DNA of 64,000 nucleotides, from positions 215,045 to 279,044 of the forward strand of contig NZ_LNZB01000056.1 in assembly GCF_001468085.1 (NCBI RefSeq). Reading direction: 5' to 3'. A program made the position numbers and the translations under genes. How positions within the stretch are numbered: the stretch's first letter is position 1; each line of letters starts with the position of its first letter. The notes beneath the pieces are model-generated. The model was not told the origin of the DNA. It made no database searches and was given only the letters and a program-made list of their open reading frames with translations. Positions 7,698 through 18,600 of this stretch are shown here, one piece after another. The stretch comes from Legionella waltersii. GTDB lineage: Bacteria; Pseudomonadota; Gammaproteobacteria; Legionellales; Legionellaceae.

Positions 7698-9037
7698 ACC
7701 ATCAGACTTTCTTGGACAAATTTGCAATTAATTATCGATGGAAATCTGTTCCAGCAAAACGAAATTTTAGAAATATAAAACAGGTAAACAAAGGCATGAT
7801 AGAAGAACATCGCCTTGCACTTACGCTCGGAGGCGTAATAGATAGATCGCTAGATGATGTAGAGGGATTACAGTCGTCCGATTATTCGACCTACCAAATT
7901 TTTGAAAAGGACGATCTTGTTTTTAAATTAATAGATTTGGAAAATATCAAAACTAGCCGAGTTGGATATGTTCCACGACGAGGTATAATGAGTCCCGCAT
8001 ATATTCGATTATCACCTACATCCGAACTAGTGATACCAAGATACTATTATTGGCTTTTTTATGCTGCATACATAAATAACATTTTTAATGGTATGGGTGG
8101 AGGTGTCCGACAGAATTTAACTCCAACAGACTTATTAGAATTTCCTATACCTCTTGCCCCCAAAGAAACTCAAAAAGAAATCACAATTTTTTTGGATCGT
8201 GAAACTGATCGTATTGACCAGTTGATTGAGAGGAAGCAAAGATTAATTGTTGTTCTTCAAGAAAAGCAAGCTAACCTAATTAATCATATTGTTCGTCAAG
8301 GTATTCAATCTAATATAACCATGAAAAGAATTGATTTTCCTGGGATAGAATTAATTCCTGAACGTTGGGAGGTTAAGAAACTTAGATATTTGGGGAGTTT
8401 TCAAAATGGTGTAAGTGAGGGTGCGGAGTATTTTGGTGAGGGTTATCCATTTGTTGGCTATGGAGATGTTTATAATCATTTCGCACTGCCAGCAAATGTG
8501 AACGGGTTAGCAAAATCTAGTGATATAGATAGAAAGCGTTATTCTGTTCTTGCTGGTGATGTATTTTTTACTAGAACATCAGAAGTGGCTGAAGAGATCG
8601 GCATTTCTTCAGTGTGTCTAGAAACTATCGATAACGCAACATTCTCTGGATTCTTAATAAGATTTCGTCCAAGTGCAAAAACTTTTTTACCAAATTTTTC
8701 AAAATATTACTTTAGAAGTGATATACCTAGATTATTTTTTGTTAAAGAAATGAATCTAGTTACTAGAGTCTCTTTGAGCCAGGGATTACTTAAGAGTTTG
8801 CCTGTAATTATTCCTCCAATTGAAGAGCAGGAAGAAATATCCCACTATCTTGATACGAAAATTGAAAAAATTAACTTGCTGATTAAGAATGTAGAACATT
8901 CAATCAATCAACTTAAGGAATTCCGAATTGCCTTAATCACTGAAGCAGTTACAGGCCAACTAGACATCAATTCATGGAATAAAAGAGGTAGCACTGATGA
9001 GAGCATCGATAATATCGAGGAGGCAATGCGGGCATGA
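7694..9037 (+). CDS. hsdS: Type I restriction-modification system, specificity subunit HsdS
   Basis: A 447-residue specificity subunit with the usual two target-recognition domains. Each is followed by a conserved helical region: PKETQKEITIFLDRETDRID with KQRLIVVLQEKQANL near 155-195, and PIEEQEEISHYLDTKIEKIN with KEFRIALITEAVTGQLDI at the C terminus. The two recognition domains read the halves of a split target sequence, which cannot be predicted by eye. It overlaps both hsdM and hsdR by 4 bases (ATGA), so the three are translationally coupled. Confidence 0.93.
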   Translation: MNHQTFLDKFAINYRWKSVPAKRNFRNIKQVNKGMIEEHRLALTLGGVIDRSLDDVEGLQSSDYSTYQIFEKDDLVFKLIDLENIKTSRVGYVPRRGIMSPAYIRLSPTSELVIPRYYYWLFYAAYINNIFNGMGGGVRQNLTPTDLLEFPIPLAPKETQKEITIFLDRETDRIDQLIERKQRLIVVLQEKQANLINHIVRQGIQSNITMKRIDFPGIELIPERWEVKKLRYLGSFQNGVSEGAEYFGEGYPFVGYGDVYNHFALPANVNGLAKSSDIDRKRYSVLAGDVFFTRTSEVAEEIGISSVCLETIDNATFSGFLIRFRPSAKTFLPNFSKYYFRSDIPRLFFVKEMNLVTRVSLSQGLLKSLPVIIPPIEEQEEISHYLDTKIEKINLLIKNVEHSINQLKEFRIALITEAVTGQLDINSWNKRGSTDESIDNIEEAMRA

Positions 9038-12018
9038 CGGATACAACTAAGCATAAGCGAACCTACTCTCAGGACACTATCCGTCGGGAAAATGTGCTGC
9101 AATATCATGTGATCGATCAGCTAGTTAAAAATCTAGGTTATGTCCATCGTAGTACAGAAGATTTTGATCGTGCTTCAGCACTCGACAAAGTGCTGGTAAT
9201 ACAATTCATTAAATCCACTCAGCATGATGAATGGAAACGGTTGGAAGAGCAATATTCTGCTAGCGCTGAAGCCGAATTTTTTAAGCAATTGGAAAAGGCG
9301 CTGAAAACTCGCGGAACGCTGGATGTGCTGCGCCAAGGTATTAAACTCATCCCTGGTATTAAATTCTCCCTTTGTTTTTTTAAACCGGCTTCAGGTATAA
9401 ATAAAGAATTATTACAGCTCTTTGAGGCAAATATTCTTTCGGTGATTGACGAACTAAAATATAGCAGTAAACAAGATAACCGTATTGATATTGGTCTGTT
9501 TGTTAATGGCATTCCGTTAGCGACTATCGAATGTAAAAATCAATCAACAGGTACGACGTTCCGCCATGCTGAAAAACAATACCGTTCTGATCGCTCACCA
9601 GCAGGTGAACCATTACTAACTTTTAAACAAGGCGCATTGGTACATTTTGCAATGGATGAAGACAATGTTTCCATGACGACGCGATTAGCAAATGGTAAAA
9701 CTCGATTTTTACCATTTAACCGAGGCCATAATGGTGGTGCAGGAAACCCTGATATCGCCGATGAGTTTCGTGTTGGTTATTTGTATGCTGACCAACCTGA
9801 AGGAAAAGCTATCCTCTCGCGAGATATTTTGCTTGATATTGTTGGAAGATTTATGCATCTGGAATTAAAAGATGGTAAAGAGGTCATGATATTTCCGCGC
9901 TTTCAGCAGTTAGATGCCGTATTAAAGTTATTAAGACATTCAAAACAATATGGCTCAGGTCATAGTTATTTAATTCAGCATTCAGCAGGTTCAGGTAAAT
10001 CTAATACCATTGGTTGGACTGCCCATAGAATGGTTACTTTACATGATGAAAATGACCAACCAGTATTTAACACCGCCATTATTGTGACTGATCGTATTGT
10101 TTTAGATCGCCAATTACAAAATACTGTGGCTCAGTTTGAGCAAACTAAAGGCGTGGTAAAAAAGATTGATGGCACGTCACGACAGTTGAAAGACGCCATT
10201 AAGCAAGGTGCGCGTATTATCATTACTACAATTCATAAATTTTCGACTGAACATTTAAAGGAAATCTCTGGTCAAAGCAAGCGTCGATTTGCTGTACTGA
10301 TAGACGAAGCGCATGGTTCTCAGTCAGGTAAGCATGCTGATAATCTTTCAAAAACGTTGACACGTGAAGAAGGCAATAATAGTCCATCTGATATAGAAGA
10401 TATAATCGCTGATTATCAACGACAACGTGGACCACAGGCTAATATCAGTTATTTCGCTTTCACGGCCACACCGCGTAATGTCACACTAGAGCGATTTGGC
10501 ACAAAAGGACCGGACGGGTTGCCATATCCATTCCATCTTTATTCCATGCGTCAAGCTATTGAAGAGGGCTTTATTCTTGACGTGTTGCAGAATTATATGA
10601 CCTACAAACAATACTATAAGCTGGAAAAAGCCATAGAAGATGATCCAGAATTGCAAGGGAGAAGGGCGCATCGCCGCGTTGCCAGATTTGCGATATTACA
10701 CCCCACAGCAATTGCTCAGAAAGTAGAGGTAATTGTTGAACATTTTCGTCGCCATGTGATGCAAGAGATAAATGGTGAAGCTAAAGCAATGGTTGTCACT
10801 CAAAGTCGTGAACATGCACTTAAATATTATTTCGGTATAAAAAAATATATTGAGGAGAGGCAGTATGTAGGTGTGAAAGCCTTGGTTGCTTTTTCAGGTG
10901 AGCTAGAAATCGATGGTGAAACCTACACCGAAGCAGAATTAAATGGCTTCGCTGAAACTCAATTACCGGAAAGGTTTGATAAAGATTTTCAATTATTGAT
11001 TGTGGCAGAGAAATATCAAACAGGTTTTGATCAGCCAAAGTTATGTGCAATGTATATTGATAGAAAACTTGATGGTTTACAAGCAGTACAAACCCTATCA
11101 AGGCTAAATCGCACTACCTCAGGAAAAAATAATACATACGTGCTCGATTTCCAGAATACGATGGAAGACATTCAAAATGCATTTCGACCATTTTATGAAG
11201 TCACGTCGCTGGAGGAGATATCTGACCCTAACCAAATTTATGAGTTGGAGGGGCGCATTAAGTCTTTTTCTATTATCGACGAAGATGAAGTTAACCGTTT
11301 CTCAGAAGTTTTCTATAAAGGAGCGCTTGATCCCCACGATAGAATTGCGCTAGAAAAATTGGTTAAGAACGCTGTTCAACGTTTTGAATATGAAGAAGAC
11401 GAAGGAATGCGTGATGAATTTCGACAACTACTTAAGAGTTATATGCGGTTTTATTCGTTTGTTGCGCAGGTAATGAGATTGCAGGACACTTGGTTGGAAA
11501 AACTTTTTTCCTATGCATCTTGGCTCAATAGATTATTACCAAATCGGGAAGTGCCAGCGGAAATTGAGATTACAGATGACATGATTCGTTTACAGGCATT
11601 CAGAATAGAGAAGAAAGAACAGGGTTCAGCTTCGTTATCTCCTGGCACAACTTCAACCCTGTCTGCTATCAAAGAATTTGGTGCTAACTCATACACGGAA
11701 GAGGAGGAGCGTTCATTATCTGAAATTATTGAGTCTTTTAATCAGCGTCATGGCACTGAATTTACCAAAGAAGATTTTTTGCGTTTTGAGAAAGTTAATC
11801 AAGAAATACTAAATGACGAAAATTTGAAAGATATGTTGAAAAATAACCCGCCCGATGTGGTTTTCAGTGCTTTTTCTCAGGCATTTTTTGAAAGTGCGAT
11901 TCAATTGTTTCAGCGCGATAATCAATTGCAAAATATAATCATGACGGATGCCGATGCACGAAATCAGGCGATTAAACATTTCTTTGGACGGGCCTTAAAA
12001 GAGGCAAAAAGTGGTTAA
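9034..12018 (+). CDS. hsdR: Type I restriction-modification system, endonuclease/translocase subunit HsdR
   Basis: A 994-residue motor and nuclease subunit. The N-terminal nuclease domain has RIDIGLFVNG followed by ATIECKNQ (Glu166-x-Lys168), the PD-(D/E)xK core. The SF2 translocase follows, with Walker A HSAGSGKS at about 316-323, DEAHGS at about 424, TATPR (motif III) and TGFDQPKLCAMYIDR with LQTLSRLNR-type motifs VI near 680-700. The C-terminal helical region binds HsdM and HsdS. All key residues are present, so the operon appears functional. No terminator is obvious in the 160 bases after it. Confidence 0.94.
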   Translation: MTDTTKHKRTYSQDTIRRENVLQYHVIDQLVKNLGYVHRSTEDFDRASALDKVLVIQFIKSTQHDEWKRLEEQYSASAEAEFFKQLEKALKTRGTLDVLRQGIKLIPGIKFSLCFFKPASGINKELLQLFEANILSVIDELKYSSKQDNRIDIGLFVNGIPLATIECKNQSTGTTFRHAEKQYRSDRSPAGEPLLTFKQGALVHFAMDEDNVSMTTRLANGKTRFLPFNRGHNGGAGNPDIADEFRVGYLYADQPEGKAILSRDILLDIVGRFMHLELKDGKEVMIFPRFQQLDAVLKLLRHSKQYGSGHSYLIQHSAGSGKSNTIGWTAHRMVTLHDENDQPVFNTAIIVTDRIVLDRQLQNTVAQFEQTKGVVKKIDGTSRQLKDAIKQGARIIITTIHKFSTEHLKEISGQSKRRFAVLIDEAHGSQSGKHADNLSKTLTREEGNNSPSDIEDIIADYQRQRGPQANISYFAFTATPRNVTLERFGTKGPDGLPYPFHLYSMRQAIEEGFILDVLQNYMTYKQYYKLEKAIEDDPELQGRRAHRRVARFAILHPTAIAQKVEVIVEHFRRHVMQEINGEAKAMVVTQSREHALKYYFGIKKYIEERQYVGVKALVAFSGELEIDGETYTEAELNGFAETQLPERFDKDFQLLIVAEKYQTGFDQPKLCAMYIDRKLDGLQAVQTLSRLNRTTSGKNNTYVLDFQNTMEDIQNAFRPFYEVTSLEEISDPNQIYELEGRIKSFSIIDEDEVNRFSEVFYKGALDPHDRIALEKLVKNAVQRFEYEEDEGMRDEFRQLLKSYMRFYSFVAQVMRLQDTWLEKLFSYASWLNRLLPNREVPAEIEITDDMIRLQAFRIEKKEQGSASLSPGTTSTLSAIKEFGANSYTEEEERSLSEIIESFNQRHGTEFTKEDFLRFEKVNQEILNDENLKDMLKNNPPDVVFSAFSQAFFESAIQLFQRDNQLQNIIMTDADARNQAIKHFFGRALKEAKSG

Positions 12019-12179
12019 ATTAAAGATTCCTGTTATTTTCAGCAAAGAAAATAAATATACTGATTGTGAGTAAAATTTTCGAAATGGCCAAAAATGAAAG
12101 CATTTCCAAGCATGTTTATTCGAGTTTTGATGAATGTAATAGCAACGTATAAATTTATTAATACCTAAGCATGAGCAAG

Positions 12180-12668
12180 TCATCGATCGATAGATGTTAT
12201 ACAATCATGTATTAATTTTTTTAGTACATAATTTTTTTCCAATAACAAATACCTTGCTAGATCATGATCTCTATGTTCGGTCGCCATCACAAATATATAT
12301 TTTTTGTCATTAAATTTACTAACAATAGATAAACCATTATAAAGTCCAAAAGAGGAACGGCCAGCCATGGTTCGTTTCTCACTTTTATTCATAAAACTGA
12401 CCTGATTCCATGGAAGTATTGAATTGTTTGAATTTTCTATAATTCTTTTTAATGGATCATTGTCGATTAATTTTTCTTCATAATAGAAATCCATCCAATC
12501 CTCATGGGTGCAGAATCGGTACGAATTTTTTTTTGAGGTTTGATCTGAGACTAGATAATAGAAATAATTACATCCCAAGACATTTAGTGGTCGGTATTGT
12601 TTGTTGAAAAGAAGTTCTTGATTTTCATCAAAAGAGTGGTACATCCTTGAGCATACATCATGTAACAT
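12180..12668 (-). CDS. LuxR-type sensor domain protein without DNA-binding domain
   Basis: A 162-residue protein that resembles the N-terminal, ligand-binding half of LuxR regulators: an aromatic cluster (NYFYYLVSD, HEDWMDFYYEEKLIDNDPLKR) and a second half (GRSSFGLYNGLSIVSKFNDKKYIFVMATEH) that parallel the first half of the full-length LuxR protein at 57,378-58,088. No helix-turn-helix follows in any frame down to 12,019. AAGGA lies 8 bases before the ATG. It is divergent from the transporter gene at 12,742. It may be a free-standing sensor that titrates a ligand or a partner regulator, or the stub of a decayed regulator. The assignment is from pattern and is moderate. Confidence 0.55.
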   Translation of the reverse strand: MLHDVCSRMYHSFDENQELLFNKQYRPLNVLGCNYFYYLVSDQTSKKNSYRFCTHEDWMDFYYEEKLIDNDPLKRIIENSNNSILPWNQVSFMNKSEKRTMAGRSSFGLYNGLSIVSKFNDKKYIFVMATEHRDHDLARYLLLEKNYVLKKLIHDCITSIDR

Positions 12669-12741
12669 AATAAATCCTTAAAGCTACAACTTAAATCCAT
12701 AAAATGCTAAAATAATGTACGACACAATGAAGTGAATGTAA

Positions 12742-13944
12742 ATGACAAATTTGGTTAGGATATCCGTTTTTATCAGTACTGCTATTGAAGTTTTTGATTT
12801 AAGTATCTTTGCTTTTCTTATTCCTGTTTTGTCATCCGTTTTTTTCTCGTCCCATTCACAAAGTTCAGCGATTAATTTTACTGTTTTAGCTTATGTAGTC
12901 AGCTATGCAGTGAAACCCTTTTCTGGAATGGTTTTTGGGTATCTGTCTGATGCTTATGGTCGTAAACAGGTACTGTCCGTTACTACTTTGTTGATGACTG
13001 TTTCCACAGCGATTATTGGTTTATTACCCACCAGCTTATCTGACATTGATTTATGGGTAGCGTTATTTAGTTGCCGGATTATTCAAGGGCTATCAATATC
13101 AGGGGAATTTTCTAATGGTTTAATACTCGCTGTTGAACAAGGAAAAGATCGTCCGGCATATTCTGGCAGTATGGCATTTATGGGGGGTATTCTTGGCTTG
13201 TTATTGGCAAATATCTCAGTTTTTATATTACTAAACCTTTTACCTTATGAGCAGATGATTCAATATGGCTGGCGTATACCTTTTTTACTCAGTGCTATTA
13301 TTTGGCTTGCATTATACCAGATTAGGAAGTTTATTAATGAGCCATTTGTTCATAAGCCAAATGATAACAAGCGTTTTTCATCTTTGGTAAAAAAATATAG
13401 GAAGGAGCTGGTTATTTGCTTTGTAGCTGCAAGTTTATCTGCTTCTGCTTTTTATATGACCTTTGTTTACATGCCAACTCTTTTATCCTCAGTGGTTCAA
13501 AATCAGACTCATCATAAATCCCTATGGGTGACGTTGGTTGCTTTGTCGGTTTATTTTGTGTGTTTGCCAGTGTTTGGCGCTTTGGCGGACCGGGTAGGTA
13601 TTACTAAGCAAATTACTGCTGCTTCAGCGTTGTACCTTTTATTTTCCTATATCTGTTTTGAATATATTAGCCATTTCAACTATGTTGTTATATTTTGTAG
13701 TTTGATATTACTGGCGTTGATTCAATCATTATATAATTCGGCTTTGCCTGCATTTATGGTTTCATTGTTTCCAGCGATTCATCGAGGTAAGGCTTTAGCA
13801 ATATCTTATAATACCAGTCTATCCATTTTTGGTGGGTTAATGCCCTATATCATATTAAGCCATAAAAATTTTATAAATCCGGGAAGCGTTATTAGTATTT
13901 GTGCACTATTAACATTGATTGTATTACGTTTTGTGAGGGAGTGA
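12742..13944 (+). CDS. Major facilitator superfamily transporter, metabolite:H+ symporter (ProP-like) type
   Basis: A 400-residue inner-membrane protein with about 12 hydrophobic segments. The loop motif GYLSDAYGRKQVL (MFS motif A) lies near residue 75, and its second-half counterpart GALADRVGITKQ near 280; residues 120-135 (GEFSNGLILAVEQ) suit the ProP/metabolite:H+ symporter branch. The substrate is unknown. It is divergent from the LuxR-like sensor gene and is followed after 2 bases by a DUF4286 gene, so the three may form one ligand-responsive unit. Confidence 0.8.
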   Translation: MTNLVRISVFISTAIEVFDLSIFAFLIPVLSSVFFSSHSQSSAINFTVLAYVVSYAVKPFSGMVFGYLSDAYGRKQVLSVTTLLMTVSTAIIGLLPTSLSDIDLWVALFSCRIIQGLSISGEFSNGLILAVEQGKDRPAYSGSMAFMGGILGLLLANISVFILLNLLPYEQMIQYGWRIPFLLSAIIWLALYQIRKFINEPFVHKPNDNKRFSSLVKKYRKELVICFVAASLSASAFYMTFVYMPTLLSSVVQNQTHHKSLWVTLVALSVYFVCLPVFGALADRVGITKQITAASALYLLFSYICFEYISHFNYVVIFCSLILLALIQSLYNSALPAFMVSLFPAIHRGKALAISYNTSLSIFGGLMPYIILSHKNFINPGSVISICALLTLIVLRFVRE

Positions 13945-13946
13945 TC

Positions 13947-14288
13947 ATGGTTGTATACGAAGTGAATCTGTCTATTGATAATGATATATATAACGAATAT
14001 AAGGGCTGGTTAGATGAGCATATTCAAGAGATGCTTAAATTTCCCGGATTTATAAATGCTACGGTGATGCACCAAGCACTGGATGGTGATAGCTCTGATA
14101 CTCAAAAACATTTAACTGTTCAATATCAAATTGAAAGTGTCGAGGATTTGAAAAATTATTTTGAAGAGCATGCACCAAAGATGAGAGGGGATGGAGTGAA
14201 TCGATTTAAGGGGAGATTTTCAGCTACTCGTCGAACATTTGAAGTGGAGTCTGTTATGACTGTCAGTAAATACGCGAATCACGTATAA
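13947..14288 (+). CDS. DUF4286 family protein
   Basis: A 113-residue protein. I place the start at the ATG at 13,947, which has GAGGGA just upstream and sits 2 bases after the transporter stop; the in-frame GTG at 13,899 would overlap the transporter for no reason. The sequence (YEVNLSIDNDIYNEYKGWL, then FPGFINATV, SATRRTFEV) is the ferredoxin-like pattern of DUF4286, small cytoplasmic proteins of unknown function. Likely cotranscribed with the transporter. Confidence 0.75.
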   Translation: MVVYEVNLSIDNDIYNEYKGWLDEHIQEMLKFPGFINATVMHQALDGDSSDTQKHLTVQYQIESVEDLKNYFEEHAPKMRGDGVNRFKGRFSATRRTFEVESVMTVSKYANHV

Positions 14289-14368
14289 AACAATTGATAA
14301 ATACTTGATGCTGGTATATTATGGTGTTGTTTGATGATGTTACACCAAAATATACGGAGGTATTTATT

Positions 14369-14566
14369 GTGGAGAAGAGAGTTTTTAAAGAAGCTGAAGC
14401 TGCTAACTATATATGCATGAGCCGTTCTTTTCTTTCTCAAGACAGGGTAAATGGAACTTTAGCCAATAGAACTCCAGGCCCTAAATATATAAAAATTGGA
14501 CGCTCGATACGCTATTTGAAGGATGACTTGGATTTATGGTTGGAACAGCACAGAAAGTTTGGTTAG
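14369..14566 (+). CDS. AlpA/excisionase-like winged-helix DNA-binding protein
   Basis: A 65-residue protein starting at the GTG at 14,369, which has GGAGG 8 bases upstream; the ATG at 14,321 has no ribosome site. The pattern EAEAANYICMSRSFLSQDR, then GPKYIKIGRSIRYLKDDLDLWL, is the MerR-like winged helix of AlpA and excisionase families (HTH_17). On integrated elements such proteins direct excision or regulate element genes. It lies between the transporter unit and the Hachiman operon. Which of these it controls is not shown by the sequence. Confidence 0.8.
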   Translation: MEKRVFKEAEAANYICMSRSFLSQDRVNGTLANRTPGPKYIKIGRSIRYLKDDLDLWLEQHRKFG

Positions 14567-14588
14567 TACCATTAAAATACCCGCTCAT

Positions 14589-14622
14589 TGAGTTAGTGCA
14601 ATAATCCTTTTACGCTAACTCA
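14589..14622. promoter_or_regulatory. Inverted repeat upstream of the Hachiman operon
   Basis: TGAGTTAG (14,589-14,596) is repeated inverted as CTAACTCA (14,615-14,622), centre to centre 26 bases, in the 188-base gap before hamA. There is no T-run after it, so it looks more like an operator, or a weak stem, than a terminator. The rest of the gap is A/T-rich and probably carries the ham promoter, which I cannot place with certainty. Confidence 0.35.
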
Positions 14623-14754
14623 TACAATTAGATCGATTCTTATATTTTCAATTGTTTCTGTAAATGTTCTTTTTTAAATTAATACGAATATAATTATAAT
14701 TGGCCTACACAAATCTGATACCATTAAGGGCTAGGATTACTCCAGGGCATTGTA

Positions 14755-15600
14755 ATGACTACGAAAAATAATCTGGTTGCTCACTCATTGGAAGAAAGTA
14801 TTCTTGGTACTCATCCAAGTGATGGCTTATTCGGCTGCCATACAATTGCAAGTGAGGGGTATACTCAATCAAATGTACTTCACAGAGCACTAGATATGGA
14901 GGAAGCTAATAGTAGTCAAATGGTTGCCCAATTAAGACCAGCCTTAATAAAACACCATGCCGATGAAGACAAGATTTCTCGCATTAAGCAACAGTTAGAG
15001 AGGCTTGGTTATGATTATTCAAAACTCTCTCTTAGCCCATTTCCAACAAAGGATAAAACTCGGAAGGGCAATTTAGCTGAAATTTTTTTAGCCGAGTATA
15101 TTACAGCATCTACAACTTTTGACCTCCCAATTTATCGTTTACGCTTTAATCCTAATGTTGAGCAATCAATGAAAGGAGACGATCTCCTTGCGTTTGACTT
15201 TAGCAAAAACCCCATAAAGATAATTGTGGGAGAGGCTAAATATCGTACTAATCCAGATAAAACTGGCGTTCAAGATATGATCAATGCATTGGCATCATCG
15301 AATCATGCTGGGATACCTGCATCAATACAATTTATAGCTAACCGCTTATTTGAAATAGGAAGAGCTGATCTTGGCCAACAAGTTGAAAGTTGTGCTGAAG
15401 GAATAGTAAATGGCAAACATGACATAATGTATGTAGGATTTATGATGAGCAGCAACAATTGTAAAAACAATGTTGATAAACATACTGAGTCCTTATTGCC
15501 AAATCTAGCTGTATTATCTTTTTCATTACGAAATTTAAATCAGTTTTATGAAGACTGTTTTATTCAACTTGAGGAGGAAGCTTTTGGCCCTCCCAAATGA
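14755..15600 (+). CDS. hamA: Hachiman anti-phage defence nuclease HamA (DUF1837)
   Basis: A 281-residue protein of the DUF1837 family, the effector nuclease of Hachiman. Key features are KGNLAEIFLAEYI, then MKGDDLLAFDF (Asp at about 142) and VGEAKYR (Glu160-x-Lys162), which form the PD-(D/E)xK nuclease core, followed by QDMINALASSNHAGIPASI, typical of the family. In Hachiman, HamA is held inactive by the helicase HamB and is released to degrade DNA when HamB meets damaged or abnormal DNA. The following helicase gene overlaps its last 17 bases. All expected residues are present, so it should be functional. Confidence 0.88.
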   Translation: MTTKNNLVAHSLEESILGTHPSDGLFGCHTIASEGYTQSNVLHRALDMEEANSSQMVAQLRPALIKHHADEDKISRIKQQLERLGYDYSKLSLSPFPTKDKTRKGNLAEIFLAEYITASTTFDLPIYRLRFNPNVEQSMKGDDLLAFDFSKNPIKIIVGEAKYRTNPDKTGVQDMINALASSNHAGIPASIQFIANRLFEIGRADLGQQVESCAEGIVNGKHDIMYVGFMMSSNNCKNNVDKHTESLLPNLAVLSFSLRNLNQFYEDCFIQLEEEAFGPPK

Positions 15601-18600
15601 AGTTTCATTGAATGTATTGAAAGCACATGATACAAAATGGATTCGCAATCTTTTTGCACAGTCCAGTGCAAGTTATGTTTTGCAGGAAGTTAATGAAAAC
15701 CACAATAATTTTCCACAATTTGATCCACTACTAGGGGAGAAAGTTACTACCTCTGCCTATGCTATACTTGCTGCTGGAATCAGCCTACATGAAAAACAAC
15801 CCTCATTACAATCAGCTGCTGCGATAAAGGAGGCAGCATCACTTTTAACTAACATTCATAGTTCCCAAGCTAAAGCAGAGAAGGTTAGTAGTCATCATAT
15901 TTTAATTGCTGCGATGGCTTTTTATTCGTGTGGTGAATACTCACGCTCTTTTATAACTATATCCTCGGCTAAATTTACATCCATTACAGCTATAATGATA
16001 AGTTTGTTTTTAAGGCGAGATAGGAATGAATTGATATCCTTTCTTAATAAAGTATTTTTTGCTAATAAAGAGGAAATTACCTGTATTTCAATGGTATGTG
16101 AACCCGCTGTTGAATTAGCTGTAGCCCAAGCGCTATCCCAAGTACTTTTATTTCAGATCACAGGAGATAATCATTATCTTGATTCGGCATTAGATGCAAT
16201 TGATGCAGGAATGAATATAGCTGCTGAATTGATGTCGCCTACACTTTGGTGGATTGCTCGCTTGTTGAAGCTTATGCTAAGAAATTTGGGGAATGGATCT
16301 CTTTGGAAGTGTCTTCCACCATTTTTCCAGGATGCTCCAGATATACTTCGACAATATATTCAACTATCTGCATTTTTACCAAAGCCTTTAGTTGAATTGT
16401 GGAATTCACAAATAAGTGCTCTTCCTATCGTTCTTGATCTGGATAGGTCTGGTGCTGTAGTTAATATGCGGACAAGTTCTGGTAAAACAAGAATTGCTGA
16501 ATTAGCTATACTTCAAACTCTTGCACTTAATCCACAAGCAAAAATACTATATATTGCACCTTACAGATCTCTTGCACTAGAAATTGAACAATCCTTGTGC
16601 CAGACTTTTGATTTGTTGGGATTTCATGTTTCACATTTATATGGTGGCTTTAGATTTAGCTCAGCTGATAAACGTCTTGCTAATGATGCGTCAATCACAA
16701 TTGCAACTCCTGAGAAAACTAGAGCTATAGTTCGTACCTTTCCAGAATTACTAGAAGAATTTAAACTTATTATTGTCGATGAAGGTCATTTAATCGGTGT
16801 TGATCCACGCCTAGTAAAAAATGAAATTTTTTTAGATCACCTCAGAGTTGTAGCACATTCCATTGGAGCAAAAATGCTTCTTCTTTCTGCAGTACTACCA
16901 AATCCAGCTGATTTAGCTAAATGGGTTACTGAGTCTCCAACCAATGTAGCAAAATCTGAATGGAAACCGTCTGCTGAGCGTTTTGGACTTCTCCTATGGG
17001 ATGGGAGTCGAGTGAAAATAGAATGGAAAGGGGAGTTTGAATGCTTTAATCCTAATTTTGTAGAGTCTAATCCTATTAACTTAAAAGGACGTCGTCGTCA
17101 TTTTCCTGGAAATAAAAACGAAGCTATTGCGGCTACAGCTATACGTCTCTCATCCATTGGGCCTGTAATGATTTTTTGTGGCAAAACAAATAGTGTTTCA
17201 ACTATGGCTAAATCAGTTTTAATTGGATTGGGTACGAATCCAAATATTCATCCTTGGCCTCAGTATGTTTGGGATGTATTTGCTTCTTCTTGTCAGGAAG
17301 AATTAGGTTTAGATACTATTGAGTATAAGGCTGCACGAGTAGGGATAATTTGTCATAGTAATAAACTACCCCCTTTAGTTCGTATGGCAACGGAAAAGTT
17401 GATGAGATCTATACCACCCAAGATAATCATCGCAACAAGCACACTAGCTCAAGGCGTTAATATTGGTATATCAAGTGTAATCATTGCTTCGCCTTACATT
17501 GGGCGGAACGCGATTAATCATAGTGATTTTTGGAATATATGTGGGCGTGCAGGTAGGGCTTTTGTCGATAATGAGGGAAAAATTCTTTATACAATAGATG
17601 AGACGGATAAACCCAGAAAAATTCAAAATAATAAAAAAATGGCTGAAGCCTACTTCAATATGGTCAATTACGAATCAGTTCGCTCTGGTCTGCTTTCATG
17701 CATGATAAATATCAGAAAAATAGCTAATTCGGCTGGGATAGATTTTGAAACGCTATTAGGGCTTGTCGCCGAGAATGATTTTTCAATTTTCGGTGAGAAT
17801 CAAAATGCATTTAATTCTTTATGTAGTATGATTGATGATGATCTATTAGCCATAATAGAAGATCAAAATGTCCAATCTGAAGAAGATGATCCGCTGCATA
17901 CAATCGATCGGGTATTTAGAGGGTCTCTAGCGGCTATCCAGGCCCAGATCTACGGCGAGGGGTTGGACGAAAATGAGGTTGTGAGTATTTTGCAACACAG
18001 ACTTTTTTATTTAATAAATAATTGTCCTGATAAAAGTGAGCGTCAAATTTGTGTGGCTTCGGGTCTGCCATATAAATGTGCAAAAAAACTATACTCTGAT
18101 CATTTGGAATTGAAAGCAAAATTGGATGAAATGTTTGTTGATGGCTATGAACTAAATAAATTTTTTGCGTTTGTGGAGTGGATTGAGAGCTGGGTTCGGT
18201 CGAATGGTGAGCAGATTATCGATGGGAAATGGCCAGAACAATCAGAATTCAATCTTATACGGAATGGGTGGATTATCGGAACACCATTATATGAATTAAC
18301 TAATTTATCTAAAAATGCACTAAAAATATGTAAAGACGTTTACGGTTATCAATTACCATGGATTATACATGGAGCGGCTCAAATATTAGCTAAAAAAGGC
18401 TATAAAGAAGACTCTGATGTTTTGGATGCCCTTGCAGCTATGTTGGAGTTTGGTTTACCCAATCCAATAGCAGTAAATATTTTTCTAGCCGGAATTAGAT
18501 CACGAGTTGTGGCATGTGAATTAGTTTCTTTAAATGAGGAATGGGAATCAACTCCTGCTGCTATTAGAAAACAATTATGTAATTCCGAAATAGTGCTGCG

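Noticed and set aside
13899..13946. GTG start for the DUF4286 gene inside the transporter gene
   Set aside because: The ATG at 13,947 has a ribosome site and the family's normal N terminus.
15548..15583. ATG at 15,548 as the start of hamB
   Set aside because: There is no ribosome-binding site before it and it would overlap hamA by 53 bases, whereas the TTG at 15,584 has a perfect AGGAGG 6 bases upstream.
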